This document shows, in pieces, positions 42,021 through 52,236 of a DNA stretch of 64,000 nt. Origin of the DNA: Parapedobacter tibetensis (GTDB taxonomy: Bacteria; Bacteroidota; Bacteroidia; Sphingobacteriales; Sphingobacteriaceae). Where the stretch lies: assembly GCF_024643205.1 (NCBI RefSeq), contig NZ_JAMKQJ010000006.1:301564-365563 (forward strand), written 5' to 3'. The notes under the pieces are model-generated. The model was not told the DNA's origin. It worked only from the letters and a program-made list of their open reading frames with translations, and made no database searches. Made by a program: the position numbers and the translations under genes. Numbering within the stretch: position 1 is the first letter of the stretch; the number at the start of each line of letters is the position of its first letter.

Positions 42021-44570
42021 TTACTCATCTTTCTTTTCTTCAGCCAAATCAGAGGGTTTGGAGGAACTGTTGCCTCCTGCCTTAATGCTAACCACGATTT
42101 CGTCTTTCTTCTTGTCATGGTCAACCTGCAAGGTACTGCCCTCGGTGGCTTCGCCCTTGAGGATCTCCTCGGCTACGGGGTCTTCCAAGTATTTCTGGAT
42201 GGCCCGTTTGAGCGGACGTGCACCAAAATTACTATCAAAGCCTTTTTCGGCAATGAAATCCTTGGCCGTATCCGTGAGCTTAATATGGTATCCCAATGCC
42301 TCAATGCGAACGAAAAGCGATTTCAATTCGATATCAATGATTTTAAAGATATGTTCTTTTTCCAAGGAATTGAATACGATGACATCGTCAATGCGATTAA
42401 GGAATTCTGGGGCGAAAGCCCGTTTCAAGGCAGTCTCAATAACACTGCGGGAGTGTGAACCAGCCTGTTCGGCTTTTGCCGCTGTGGCAAAGCCCACGCC
42501 TTGCCCGAAATCCTTCAGTTGACGCGCTCCAATGTTGGAGGTCATGATGAGGATGGTGTTCCGGAAGTCTACCCTACGGCCAAGACTATCGGTAAGCTGC
42601 CCTTCGTCCAATACTTGCAACAGCAGGTTGAACACATCGGGATGGGCTTTTTCGATTTCATCAAGCAGCACCACAGAATAAGGTTTGCGACGTACTTTTT
42701 CTGTCAATTGACCACCTTCTTCGTAACCCACGTACCCCGGAGGCGCCCCCACTAGACGTGAGATGGCGAATTTCTCCATGTATTCACTCATATCGATTTG
42801 GATGAGCGAATCTTCACTATCAAACATGAAGCGGGCCAATTCCTTTGCCAATTCGGTTTTACCGACACCGGTAGGTCCTAAGAAAATAAAGGAGCCAATC
42901 GGTTTTTTAGGATCTTTCAATCCGGCACGTGTCCGCTGGATGGCCTTGACCAATTTCTTAACCGCTTCATCCTGTCCGATGATGTGATCTTTCATAGAGT
43001 CGGTCATACCCAGCAGTTTTATGCTATCCGATTGTCCCACACGTTGTACGGGGATGCCGGTCATCATGGAAACCACTTCGGCTACATTATCTTCTGACAC
43101 GGTATACCGCTTGGTTTTTGTTTCAGCTTCCCAAGCGGTTTTTTCCACTTCAAGTTCTTCCAATAGTTTTTTCTCGGTATCGCGCAGTTTGGCAGCCTCT
43201 TCATACTTTTGGCTACGCACCACTTTGTTTTTCTCTACCTTGATTTCTTCGATCTTCTGCTCGACATCGATGATGCTTTGTGGCACATGGATATTGGTAA
43301 GGTGTACCCTTGAGCCAGATTCATCCAAGGCATCAATGGCCTTGTCTGGTAAGAACCTATCCGTAATGTAACGCATGGTTAGGTTTACACAAGCTTCTAT
43401 AGCCTCAGGCGTATAGTTCACATTGTGGTGTTCTTCATACTTGTCCTTAATGCGATTGAGTATTTCCACGGTCTCATCGTGCGTGGCTGGTTCAATCATT
43501 ACCTTCTGGAACCTGCGATCCAGTGCACCGTCTTTCTCGATGTATTGGCGATATTCATCAAGTGTGGTTGCGCCGATACATTGGATATCACCACGAGCCA
43601 ATGCGGGTTTGAACATGTTAGACGCATCTAACGAACCAGAGGCCCCGCCTGCACCCACAATGGTATGGATTTCATCAATGAATAAGATGACATCTGGTGA
43701 TTTTTCCAATTCGTTCATCACCGCTTTCATGCGTTCCTCAAACTGGCCTCGGTATTTGGTGCCCGCCACAAGCGAGGCCAAATCCAACGTGACCACACGC
43801 TTGTTAAACAGCACGCGGGAGACCTTGCGCTGGATGATGCGCAGTGCCAAGCCTTCTGCGATGGCAGATTTACCCACCCCGGGCTCACCAATAAGGATAG
43901 GGTTGTTTTTCTTACGACGTGAGAGAATTTGTGAAACGCGCTCGATTTCCTTTTCACGACCTACGATGGGATCCAGACGTCCTTCCTCGGCTGCTTTTGT
44001 AAGGTCGCGGCCAAAATTATCCAACACCGGAGTTTTCGATTTGATGTCCGATACTTTCTTGGGTTGGTTGAAGTGATCCTCTTCCTTGAAATCATCGTCA
44101 CCTGCGGCCGGGCCAGATGCCTGGTCGGTAATGCCCGCCTTGTTTTGTTCCACATCAGCCTTGAATACATCGTAGTTGATATCAAACTGCTGCAAGATCT
44201 GAGAGGCGATGTTATCTTCATCGCGTAGGATGGACAAAAGCAAGTGCTCTGTGCCAATGACGTCGCTCTTGAAGATCTTCGCTTCAAGGTAGGTGATTTT
44301 CAATACTTTTTCCGCTTGTTTCGTAAGCGGCATATTGCCTATCGGGGCGCGGGACATAGATGAGCCTTTCACGGCGTCTTCTATGGATTTGCGTAATTCT
44401 GTGGTGTCGATCCCTGCATGTTTCAGTATTTTGATGGCCATACCGTCTCCCTCACGAATAAGGCCAAGGAGCAAGTGCTCTGTGCCGATATAATCATGCT
44501 TTAAACGGATGGCTTCTTCTCTGCTGTATGAAATCACATCCTTTACGCGAGGCGAAAATTTAGCTTCCAT
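42021..44570 (-). CDS. clpC: ClpC, AAA+ unfoldase of the Clp protease
   Basis: The 849-residue protein has two N-terminal Clp_N repeats (YIGTEHLLLGLIREGDGMAI, VIGTEHLLLSILRDEDN), the first AAA+ module with GEPGVGKSAIAEGLA (about residue 210), a UVR-type middle segment (YEEAAKLRDTEKKLLEELE) that marks ClpC rather than ClpA or ClpB, the second module with LGPTGVGKTELAKELARFMF (about 555), and a C-terminal ClpB_D2 domain. It feeds unfolded proteins to ClpP. A single-gene unit with a terminator downstream. Long + strand frames opposite it are shadows. Confidence 0.96.
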   Translation of the reverse strand: MEAKFSPRVKDVISYSREEAIRLKHDYIGTEHLLLGLIREGDGMAIKILKHAGIDTTELRKSIEDAVKGSSMSRAPIGNMPLTKQAEKVLKITYLEAKIFKSDVIGTEHLLLSILRDEDNIASQILQQFDINYDVFKADVEQNKAGITDQASGPAAGDDDFKEEDHFNQPKKVSDIKSKTPVLDNFGRDLTKAAEEGRLDPIVGREKEIERVSQILSRRKKNNPILIGEPGVGKSAIAEGLALRIIQRKVSRVLFNKRVVTLDLASLVAGTKYRGQFEERMKAVMNELEKSPDVILFIDEIHTIVGAGGASGSLDASNMFKPALARGDIQCIGATTLDEYRQYIEKDGALDRRFQKVMIEPATHDETVEILNRIKDKYEEHHNVNYTPEAIEACVNLTMRYITDRFLPDKAIDALDESGSRVHLTNIHVPQSIIDVEQKIEEIKVEKNKVVRSQKYEEAAKLRDTEKKLLEELEVEKTAWEAETKTKRYTVSEDNVAEVVSMMTGIPVQRVGQSDSIKLLGMTDSMKDHIIGQDEAVKKLVKAIQRTRAGLKDPKKPIGSFIFLGPTGVGKTELAKELARFMFDSEDSLIQIDMSEYMEKFAISRLVGAPPGYVGYEEGGQLTEKVRRKPYSVVLLDEIEKAHPDVFNLLLQVLDEGQLTDSLGRRVDFRNTILIMTSNIGARQLKDFGQGVGFATAAKAEQAGSHSRSVIETALKRAFAPEFLNRIDDVIVFNSLEKEHIFKIIDIELKSLFVRIEALGYHIKLTDTAKDFIAEKGFDSNFGARPLKRAIQKYLEDPVAEEILKGEATEGSTLQVDHDKKKDEIVVSIKAGGNSSSKPSDLAEEKKDE

Positions 44571-44822
44571 GAATGTTGTACCTTTCTTTATGATGCTAAG
44601 GATGCGATAAATGTATAAAAAAATATCGCTTATGTCCTTAATATTTATGTAACTTTTATCAACAATTAAGCCATTAAGACAAATATAACATTTTGTCAGT
44701 TTAGGTTAAACTATTATTACATCATTCTGACTATGCTGCAGCGGTGATAACGGTTTTCACTTCTTATGTTTTTATGGCACGCAGTGGATACTTGCCGTTT
44801 TTGGCGGCTGGCAAGGAGAAAG

Positions 44823-44853
44823 TTGCAGATGAAGACAACTTTATCTAAGTTTG
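44823..44853 (+). promoter_or_regulatory. Promoter of ettA
   Basis: TTG (44823-44825), 20 bp, then TAAGTTTG (44846-44853) fits the Bacteroidota -33/-7 consensus. The ATG is at 44876, giving a 5' UTR of about 15 bp. Confidence 0.7.
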
Positions 44854-44875
44854 CAATTCCTTCAAAAATCACAAG

Positions 44876-46558
44876 ATGGCAGACGAAAAAATCATATTCT
44901 CCATGGCTGGGGTAAGTAAAATTTACCCACCGCAGAAACAAGTGCTGAAGAACATTTACCTCTCTTTTTTTTATGGGGCCAAAATAGGTGTCATCGGGCT
45001 TAATGGTTCGGGCAAGTCTTCACTACTGCGAATCATTGCCGGATTGGATAAATCCTATCAAGGGGAAGTGGTGTTTGCCCCAGGCTACTCCGTCGGCTAC
45101 CTGGCCCAAGAACCTGAATTGAATCTTGATAAAACCGTGCTGGAGGTGGTAGAAGAGGGGGTAGCCGAAACAACCGCCATCCTCAAAGAATATGAAGAAA
45201 TCAATGAGAAATTCGGCTTGCCCGAGGTATATGAGAATGCTGATGAAATGGATCGGTTGCTTGCAAGGCAAGGCGAATTGCAAGATAAAATAGACGCTAC
45301 GGGTGCTTGGGAAATTGATAGTAAACTAGAAAGGGCCATGGATGCGCTGCGTTGCCCCGAGCCGGAACGTAAAGTGGCCACATTGTCAGGAGGCGAGCGC
45401 AGGCGAGTGGCATTATGTCGGCTATTGCTGCAAGAACCAGCTGTATTATTGCTCGATGAACCGACGAACCACCTGGATGCCGAATCCATCGACTGGCTTG
45501 AACAGCACCTTCAACAATACCAAGGCACGGTCATCGCTGTGACGCACGATCGCTATTTTCTGGATAATGTAGCAGGATGGATATTGGAACTGGATAGGGG
45601 CGAAGGTATTCCATGGAAAGGGAATTATTCTTCATGGCTTGACCAGAAAGCAAAACGCCTTGCTCAGGAAGAAAAAACCGAAAGCAAGCGGCAGAAGACG
45701 CTGGAACGCGAGCTGGAATGGGTACGCATGGCTCCCAAAGCCCGCCATGCCAAATCCAAGGCTCGCCTGCATAATTATGAAAAGCTGGCCTCGGAAGAAA
45801 CCAAGGAACGGGAAGACAAATTGGAATTGTTCATTCCACCTGGGCCTCGATTGGGCAATGTGGTCATTGAGGCCCAAGCGGTAAGCAAGGCTTATGGAGA
45901 CAGGGTACTGTTTGAAGATCTCAGCTTTTCATTGCCACCAGCGGGCATCGTGGGCATCATCGGACCCAATGGCGCAGGGAAAACAACGCTCTTCAGGCTC
46001 ATCACTGGGCAGGAAATCCCTGATAATGGCACCTTCCGCGTAGGTGAGACCGTAGCATTGGGGTATGTGGATCAGATGCATGACGACCTCGACCCTGGCA
46101 ATACGGTATGGGAAAACATCACAGGAGGGCATGAGCATATCCAATTGGGTAGCAGGCCGATCAACTCCCGAGCTTATGTGTCCAAATTCAATTTCAACGG
46201 TGCGGACCAACAGAAAAAAGTGGGCGTGCTCTCCGGAGGGGAACGCAACCGTGTACACTTGGCCATCACCCTGAAAAAGGGCGCAAACGTACTCTTACTT
46301 GATGAGCCAACAAACGATATCGATGTGAATACCCTTAGAGCATTGGAAGAAGGACTGGAAAATTTCGGCGGGTGTGCAGTGGTTATTTCGCATGACCGAT
46401 GGTTCCTCGACCGCATCTGTACCCATATCCTTGCTTTCGAAGGCAATTCGCAGGTGTACTATTTTGAAGGCAATTATACCGAATATGAGGAAAACCGCAA
46501 AAAGCGTCTCGGCGACATAGGCCCCCAACGCTTCAAGTATAAGAAACTGGTCAAGTGA
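44876..46558 (+). CDS. ettA: EttA, ABC-F translational throttle ATPase
   Basis: The 560-residue protein has two soluble ABC domains and no membrane segment: Walker A GLNGSGKSSLLRIIAGLDKS (about residue 42) and GPNGAGKTTLFRLITGQ (about 362), signatures SGGERRRVALCRLLL and SGGERNRVHLAITL, and Walker B VLLLDEPTNHLD and VLLLDEPTNDID. The linker with ERELEWVRMAPKARHAKSKA is the arm/P-site tRNA interaction motif. EttA binds the ribosomal E site and tunes the first elongation step to the ADP/ATP ratio. The start at 44876 follows a recognisable promoter. Confidence 0.96.
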   Translation: MADEKIIFSMAGVSKIYPPQKQVLKNIYLSFFYGAKIGVIGLNGSGKSSLLRIIAGLDKSYQGEVVFAPGYSVGYLAQEPELNLDKTVLEVVEEGVAETTAILKEYEEINEKFGLPEVYENADEMDRLLARQGELQDKIDATGAWEIDSKLERAMDALRCPEPERKVATLSGGERRRVALCRLLLQEPAVLLLDEPTNHLDAESIDWLEQHLQQYQGTVIAVTHDRYFLDNVAGWILELDRGEGIPWKGNYSSWLDQKAKRLAQEEKTESKRQKTLERELEWVRMAPKARHAKSKARLHNYEKLASEETKEREDKLELFIPPGPRLGNVVIEAQAVSKAYGDRVLFEDLSFSLPPAGIVGIIGPNGAGKTTLFRLITGQEIPDNGTFRVGETVALGYVDQMHDDLDPGNTVWENITGGHEHIQLGSRPINSRAYVSKFNFNGADQQKKVGVLSGGERNRVHLAITLKKGANVLLLDEPTNDIDVNTLRALEEGLENFGGCAVVISHDRWFLDRICTHILAFEGNSQVYYFEGNYTEYEENRKKRLGDIGPQRFKYKKLVK

Positions 46559-46628
46559 AATGGATACCACTAAATTATTCAAAACATTTAATTAATTACG
46601 GCATATACATTCATCCGAAAGCCTCGGT

Positions 46629-47381
46629 TTACATGACCATATGGTCGAAAATCAAGATGCCGCCATCCCGCTCGGTAATGGTGTATTCATTATAATCCGT
46701 TAAAAATTTCAGGCTGCCATCCGCTTGAGGGTAAAAGTAGACCATTCCCGAATGGTAGGGATCCTCCGATGGCTCGTTGTTGTCCATTGGGATATTATGG
46801 ACGACCATCATAAAAAGAAAGCCCTGGTGCGCATCGAGTCCTGGGAGATAGGTCTCAGCGATGCTTTCGCCGCAAGACTCACAGGGCCCCAAGTCTGTAA
46901 AGCAATAATAGGCACCGTTTGAAAATGTATAGGTATCGTGCTCACAGGATTCCTCGGTTTGGCCTTGATGCGCTTCACTGAGGATGTCTGCAAGTTGCGC
47001 AAGGTATTCATATATGGGAATATACGCCCCGTAATCCATAGGCGGTGGGATAGCCATGAGATAGGTGTCCTTTATGTAACCTGCACCGCCTTCATAGCGG
47101 ATGCGGTACCATTTCGACAGGTGGGAATAGGGCAGACAGGCTACAGTACCGGCAGTTTCTTGTGGGGGCGCGGAAAACAGGATGGTTTCCTCCAGGATGG
47201 ATATTTCTTCCAAATCTTCGATTGCGAAGCCATATCTCAATGTGTCTGTTGCTTTGCCCATCTGCGAAGATGCATATACGGGTATGCCTGATTTGTTCCA
47301 GACGTATCGCTTTGTCGGCTGCTCCGCCTTTACGCTGGTGAGCGTAGCCAAGTACAGTAAAAAGATCAATAGGGTGTTCAT
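46629..47381 (-). CDS. Secreted protein with SH3-like domain
   Basis: The 250-residue protein has a signal peptide (LLIFLLYLATLTSVKA), then an SH3b-like region (YVWNKSGIPVYASSQMGKAT, HLSKWYRIRYEGGAGYIKD, about residues 25-120) as in envelope or peptidoglycan-linked proteins, and a C-terminal domain of unknown type with a Cys cluster (CFTDLGPCESCGESIA). A periplasmic or surface role is likely; function is not known. It is convergent with ettA (70-bp gap). Confidence 0.6.
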   Translation of the reverse strand: MNTLLIFLLYLATLTSVKAEQPTKRYVWNKSGIPVYASSQMGKATDTLRYGFAIEDLEEISILEETILFSAPPQETAGTVACLPYSHLSKWYRIRYEGGAGYIKDTYLMAIPPPMDYGAYIPIYEYLAQLADILSEAHQGQTEESCEHDTYTFSNGAYYCFTDLGPCESCGESIAETYLPGLDAHQGFLFMMVVHNIPMDNNEPSEDPYHSGMVYFYPQADGSLKFLTDYNEYTITERDGGILIFDHMVM

Positions 47382-47745
47382 ACTTTATGTCGCTTGCTAA
47401 GTTGGTCAAAAATACAGGTTTTGCCGAGTTTACATAATCCCTGAAAACCGCCATTCCGAGCATGGACCCACCGTATAGCTTTCGTGCCCTTTCCCTATAC
47501 GTTTTTGATACTTCTTTACACAGAAAGTGAATTAATATAATATAAACTATAGATTGTTATACAATTTCATCGTCTTTTCATCGTCTTTTATACGATAAAA
47601 AGACGATAGAATAACGTTACAAAAAGGATAATTACTAATCTTACTGGAGTAGTTATACAGTTCTTTTCTAGTTTTAATATAAGGAATTGTTAGGATTCGG
47701 TTATAGTTGCGTACGACAGCCAGCCTGATCAGTGTCGTCAGTGTG
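47382..47745. other. Intergenic region, no gene seen
   Basis: The region is AT-rich. It holds a direct repeat of CATCGTCTTTT and a hairpin of TCGTCTTTTA with TAAAAAGACGA around 47580-47607, which could be a terminator or part of a small repeat. No supported coding frame. Confidence 0.4.
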
Positions 47746-48042
47746 CTATCTTTCGAACGCTATCCGTACCAACTCTTCCCATTCTTCCTCCAAGGTGTTA
47801 TCCGGTCGCTGCTGCCCCGCCCGGCGATACCAATAGTCGGCATTCCACAGGTCGCCCTCCTTGCGGTGCAGGTATGCATGCACATAGGCCGACTGTTTAT
47901 CTTCCAAATCGTTGACCAAATCGTGGGCTTTATGCCAGTCGCCCCTGGCATCATACCACAGCGATTCGAGCTGTATGGAAAGGTTGGTGGGCGGGAGCGC
48001 GCTATCTCGTAGGGATAATTTAAACGTGGTGATATCCATCAT
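47746..48042 (-). CDS. Small helical protein, unknown
   Basis: The 98-residue protein contains WHKAHDLVNDLEDKQSAYVH followed by AYLHRKEGDLWNADYWYRRA, a pattern like one or two TPR-type helical pairs, seen in short Bacteroidota proteins. No signal peptide and no partner visible. The start is taken at the first ATG (48042). Confidence 0.55.
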   Translation of the reverse strand: MMDITTFKLSLRDSALPPTNLSIQLESLWYDARGDWHKAHDLVNDLEDKQSAYVHAYLHRKEGDLWNADYWYRRAGQQRPDNTLEEEWEELVRIAFER

Positions 48043-48302
48043 GGTTTCGAATTTAATTGCAAAGAAACGAAATTACGATTTTCTGTGCGATTACATGGTA
48101 GTACGGGGCAGAGGGGCTGATAGAAATAGTTCCTTCGGAGCTGCTTCGCGGTCGGCTCGCACCAGCCCAACACAGCCGCTAAAATCTAAGGATATATTTT
48201 TTTCCCCAAAAAAATATCATGGTAAAACAATTAAATGTATATTTGAATACTATTTAAACTGAATGACTGTTGTTTTTGTGGGATTGAAGGATTTGTTGAG
48301 GG

Positions 48303-48458
48303 TTAATTAGATTCTGTCCACAAAGTCAGTGTCTAGGCTAGTATGTTCGTCAACAAGGCCTGTGTAGTGAGAAAAAGCGCAGTCCCGCTGAGGCGTGATG
48401 AGCATTTTTCGAGCAAGCGTAACGCAGTTGACGGACATTATAGACAGACACTAATTAA
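48303..48458. repeat. Inverted-repeat element (MITE-like), about 156 bp
   Basis: Outer arms TTAATTAG (48303-48310) and CTAATTAA (48451-48458) enclose longer imperfect arms: GTGTCT...GTTCGTCAAC (48329-48354) and its inverse GTTGACGGACAT...AGACAC (48427-48451). No coding frame lies inside. Non-autonomous mobile element or REP-like structure. The rest of 48043-48542 holds nothing else I can support. Confidence 0.55.
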
Positions 48459-48542
48459 ATACATTTACTTAGGTCTACTTTACTTGAACCGAATGACCAA
48501 TTGACGCGACGTTTCTGTGGTTATTTTTATTTTATTTATGAT

Positions 48543-49187
48543 ATGCCATCACATGTTACCATTGCTGACGATCATGGGGCCGTACGTGTAGGACTGAAAT
48601 ACATGATACTGGATTGGATGCCCGGTACGAGGATTTCCTATGCGGAAGACATGACAGAATTAATTGCTTTGCTAGGCGAAGTCCCAATTGATTTGGTTGT
48701 ATTGGATATTAATATTCCCGGAGGAAACAACTTCCAAATGGTCAAGAATATCAAGAACAAACAACCGAAGACCCGTATACTGATATTCTCGGCATATGAT
48801 GAAATGTTGTACGCACTACGTTATTTGGATGCGGGGGCGGACGGCTATTTACAGAAGAGTGGAAAGGATGAGGATTTTAAGGAAGCCCTGAATACCGTTT
48901 TCAAAGGAAGCAAATACATAAGCGCTAGCATAAGGGATTACCTGCTTCAACATCGGTTAGTAGGGGGCAAATTTGCTGTGAATCCCCTCGGCGAATTGAC
49001 CGATAGGGAAATTGAAGTATGTCAATCATTAATACAGGGTAAGGGGATCAGTGAGATTGCCAATGAAATGACCTTGCATGTATCGACCATCGGGACATTT
49101 AAAAACCATATTTTTAAGAAGTTAGCCGTGCGCAATTTAGCGGAACTGATTGATACGTTTAAGATGTATAATGATCGGGAAACGTAA
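48543..49187 (+). CDS. NarL/LuxR-family response regulator
   Basis: I choose the ATG at 48543 (MPSHVTIADDHGAVRVG). The receiver domain has the phospho-acceptor Asp in LVVLDINIPGG (about residue 55) and Lys in GYLQKSGKD. A LuxR-type helix-turn-helix spans about 150-205 (LTDREIEVCQSLIQGKGISE, HVSTIGTFKNHIFKKLAVRN). It is convergent with and overlaps by 29 bp the 3' end of the large propeller histidine kinase gene, its probable partner. The two genes would be transcribed from separate promoters. Confidence 0.92.
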   Translation: MPSHVTIADDHGAVRVGLKYMILDWMPGTRISYAEDMTELIALLGEVPIDLVVLDINIPGGNNFQMVKNIKNKQPKTRILIFSAYDEMLYALRYLDAGADGYLQKSGKDEDFKEALNTVFKGSKYISASIRDYLLQHRLVGGKFAVNPLGELTDREIEVCQSLIQGKGISEIANEMTLHVSTIGTFKNHIFKKLAVRNLAELIDTFKMYNDRET

Positions 49188-52100
49188 TGGTGATTATCGT
49201 GCCTTGGCCAATGGCGCTTCGGATTACTAGTTCTCCGTGGATTAATTTCACCATGTCTTTTACCAATACCAACCCTAAGCCCCCGTTTTCCAGGTGGGGG
49301 TCATCCGTCACATTTTTCGTCGGACTGTTATAAAATTCAAGTTCGCTGGCACGCATCCCAATTCCCGTATCCGCTATTTTGATAAAGCGAATATGATGAG
49401 TTGTCTCCCCAGCATATAAGTGGATTTCTCCTTTTTTGGTGAATTTTGTGGCATTATCCAATAAATTATGAATGATGATGGATAGTACCCCTTCATGAGA
49501 ATGAATAACCATCCCCGTTGGGATTTCGTTATGGATACATGTTCCGACCGAAGCCGCAATGGGCTCGAAGATGTCTACCTGTTTCTGGCCGACATCATAT
49601 AGTGATATGACGCAGAACCTTAGCCTATTTTTGGTCAGCATGATTTTGGCCAGCTTGGAGAGGTTGCTTGAATACCGGAAAATCTGCTTCGTTGCATCGT
49701 ATACCAGCTTGATTTCATGGGATAACATACCATTCGCCCGTTGATGAATCCCCTGAAGCGCCATGACGACGTAATTAAGCGGCGCTTTGACATCGTGGAC
49801 AATGGATGCCGAAAGCCGCTGCTGGAGTTCATGCTGTTGTTTAAGCTTTTCCGTGTGGAGCGCAACCCTGTGGCTTAGGATGATATTCTGTTTCACAATG
49901 AAGCGTGTCCGCAGCCAAGTAATGGCCCATCCCAGCATCCCCAATCCAAAGACAACGAGAATTATGAACCAAGTAGTTTCGTAAAAATAAGGATTAACAT
50001 ACAAGGACATCGCCCCATAAACATAATCTTTAAGGCTCAATCCGTTGCGCATTCTGACAGTTACCGTATGCCATCCAGATGATAATTTATTGATGGATAT
50101 GGTATGATCGGTCGGATTTAACGGTAGCCAATTGAGCTCGTCTTCCGTTGTGCCAGCAATCGAGTATTCGATGTATAGATTTTTTTTCTGTCCGTAATAA
50201 GGTGTCGATACGGAGAGGTTCAAACGCGAAAAGCGTTGGGGTAATGATAAGCTGTCTCGGGCAGGGATTTCTAGCCCATCTAAATTGATCGCATCGATGA
50301 GGACGGGGCCTTGGGGTAATTCAGGGTGTATTTTCAACGGGTTAAACCATACCAAGCCGTCTAGGGACGGAAAAGAAAAATAGCCATTGGATAGCTTGAC
50401 AGCACAGGGTTGGCATCCCCCATTGAACTCATTGGTGGCAAAGCCATCGCGTTTATCGTAGTGGAAATAATAAGGCGTGTGATTAGGGTTGGCTCGATAA
50501 TCCAACAACTGTTGTTTATTTACCTGAAATAGTCCCTTATTGGTGCTGATCCAGAAATAGCCAAGGGAATCTTCCAACATACAATGGGCAGCCCCTAAAT
50601 ACCCTGCTTTATCCAAAGGCAATGCGGTAAGGGTCGTATCTTCATAGAGAAACAGCCCTTGCTGCTCCGTAGAGATCCAAAGCCTTGAACGGTGCTCTTG
50701 GTCAGGATAGAGACAACGGATATGCCTTTGTGCCAATGCAGGTATGGAGGTGACCTTCTTGGAGGGAATATGGAAACGATAGAGCCCTTGGTAGGTACCT
50801 ATCCAAAAGTGTTCTTTGCCTGATTGTTCAATCCAGGTAATCTGGTGTCCCAAATTAACTACGGCGCTAAAGGAATCAGTTTGTTGATCCCATGTTAACA
50901 AAGATCCGTCAACGCTGCCTAGCCAAGTATGCTGCCCATCGCTTTGGTAGAGTACCTTACAGGGTTTGGGAGTGGCGCGTTGTCGGATACGCCGCTCTCC
51001 CATGGGGGTAAGTGTAAACAGGCTGTCTTCCGTCAGCACCAAAAGATTGCCATCCGGGCCATGGAGACGGGCGTATTGGGTGTTGGTTTTGGCCAATGCG
51101 GGTACCGCATGGTACTTCTTATGCTGGTCAAACCGTTTTCCCTTATCAGCCAAGATTGAACCATCTTTCAGAAGGGTCTGTAAATAATAAATCTCATTGG
51201 GCGAATTTTCCTTGGCGTACACGGTATGGAAACGTTTGCGCTTGATGACAAACAAACCTTTGGAATCACTCCCCAATAGCAGTTGTTGATTGAGTGCATC
51301 GTAGTGCGCAATCGTGATGCGGTTTTCCTCAAAACTGAACTCACTCAGGATACGGGTGCTGTTTAAGTTGCCATCCCGATCAGCTCGAAGGGTATAAAAA
51401 TTCTTGTTGCAATAGATGAAAAGTTCATAGGTAGCATTATTCCAGTAGATCTGAAAATTGGATGAAGGGGGTTCCGCTAATAGCTCCCCCGTGATGTGTA
51501 CTTGATGGCTTGTTCCCTTTGGAGTCATGCAAACCACATTGTTTAGCTCCGGGATATAATAAAGATTTTGGTTCATGATTACGAAAAACCAAGGATTATG
51601 CATGGAATGGGGAAGGGGGTAAGCGGCAACGATCCGGTGCCTATTCTCGTATTGGATGGTGTCCTCTCCGATAATGAATCTTGCACCGTTGACATCACCT
51701 AAAATGAAACATTCCGGTAAAGGAATGCGGTAACGGTTGGGTAATCCGGTGGCAAAATGAATCGATGGATGGCCATGGGATGGCAATGAGAGCGAGTTCT
51801 CATCGGCCTTACTGGCAACGAGGGCCTTACCATTATGGAGGTATATCGACTGCCCGCTGGTGGTGCGTGCCCATAAGGCGCCGGGTAACCCGTCTGCATG
51901 CAAGCTAACCATGCGCTCGGCAACCAATTGAGCAGACAAGCTATCGGTTAGTTTGAATTGGCCATGCCCATCGTAACGCACGACACCTTTTTCAGTGATT
52001 AGCCAGGTAAACCCGAGGTTGTCGGTTGCGATCCCTTTGATGCTATTTTGGGGTAAACCATGTTCATCCGTGTACTGATAAATCACATAATCAGTCGGAT

Positions 52101-52236
52101 TGGCGATGGAAAAGAAGGGAATAAGGGATAAAAAACTTACCGTGACGGAAAGTGACCAACAGATAGACTTTCCGGTTGTGAAATATAATAAGAGATAGGT
52201 CAAATAATGGCTTGCAGAAGCCGGGTTCGTTATCAT
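49159..52236 (-). CDS. Sensor histidine kinase with periplasmic beta-propeller
   Basis: The 1,025-residue protein starts with a membrane/signal segment (about 20-45), then a large periplasmic region with two-component-regulator propeller repeats (GFTWLITEKGVVRYDGHG; SLGYFWISTNKGLFQVNKQQ), a Y_Y_Y-like domain (about 660-745), a membrane helix near 752-775 (FIILVVFGLGMLGWAIT), a HisKA dimerisation domain with His near 814 (ASIVHDVKAPLNYVV) and HATPase_c (HNLLDNATKFTKKG, ADTGIGM, GGLGLVLVKDMV). It resembles Bacteroidota glycan-sensing hybrid kinases but lacks their receiver and AraC-type output. The NarL-type regulator lies next to it. Confidence 0.93.
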   Translation of the reverse strand: MITNPASASHYLTYLLLYFTTGKSICWSLSVTVSFLSLIPFFSIANPTDYVIYQYTDEHGLPQNSIKGIATDNLGFTWLITEKGVVRYDGHGQFKLTDSLSAQLVAERMVSLHADGLPGALWARTTSGQSIYLHNGKALVASKADENSLSLPSHGHPSIHFATGLPNRYRIPLPECFILGDVNGARFIIGEDTIQYENRHRIVAAYPLPHSMHNPWFFVIMNQNLYYIPELNNVVCMTPKGTSHQVHITGELLAEPPSSNFQIYWNNATYELFIYCNKNFYTLRADRDGNLNSTRILSEFSFEENRITIAHYDALNQQLLLGSDSKGLFVIKRKRFHTVYAKENSPNEIYYLQTLLKDGSILADKGKRFDQHKKYHAVPALAKTNTQYARLHGPDGNLLVLTEDSLFTLTPMGERRIRQRATPKPCKVLYQSDGQHTWLGSVDGSLLTWDQQTDSFSAVVNLGHQITWIEQSGKEHFWIGTYQGLYRFHIPSKKVTSIPALAQRHIRCLYPDQEHRSRLWISTEQQGLFLYEDTTLTALPLDKAGYLGAAHCMLEDSLGYFWISTNKGLFQVNKQQLLDYRANPNHTPYYFHYDKRDGFATNEFNGGCQPCAVKLSNGYFSFPSLDGLVWFNPLKIHPELPQGPVLIDAINLDGLEIPARDSLSLPQRFSRLNLSVSTPYYGQKKNLYIEYSIAGTTEDELNWLPLNPTDHTISINKLSSGWHTVTVRMRNGLSLKDYVYGAMSLYVNPYFYETTWFIILVVFGLGMLGWAITWLRTRFIVKQNIILSHRVALHTEKLKQQHELQQRLSASIVHDVKAPLNYVVMALQGIHQRANGMLSHEIKLVYDATKQIFRYSSNLSKLAKIMLTKNRLRFCVISLYDVGQKQVDIFEPIAASVGTCIHNEIPTGMVIHSHEGVLSIIIHNLLDNATKFTKKGEIHLYAGETTHHIRFIKIADTGIGMRASELEFYNSPTKNVTDDPHLENGGLGLVLVKDMVKLIHGELVIRSAIGQGTIITITFPDHYTS

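Noticed and set aside
43423..44076. 217-residue + strand frame opposite clpC
   Set aside because: It lies fully antisense to a conserved essential-type gene, with low-complexity Ser-rich translation and no family match.
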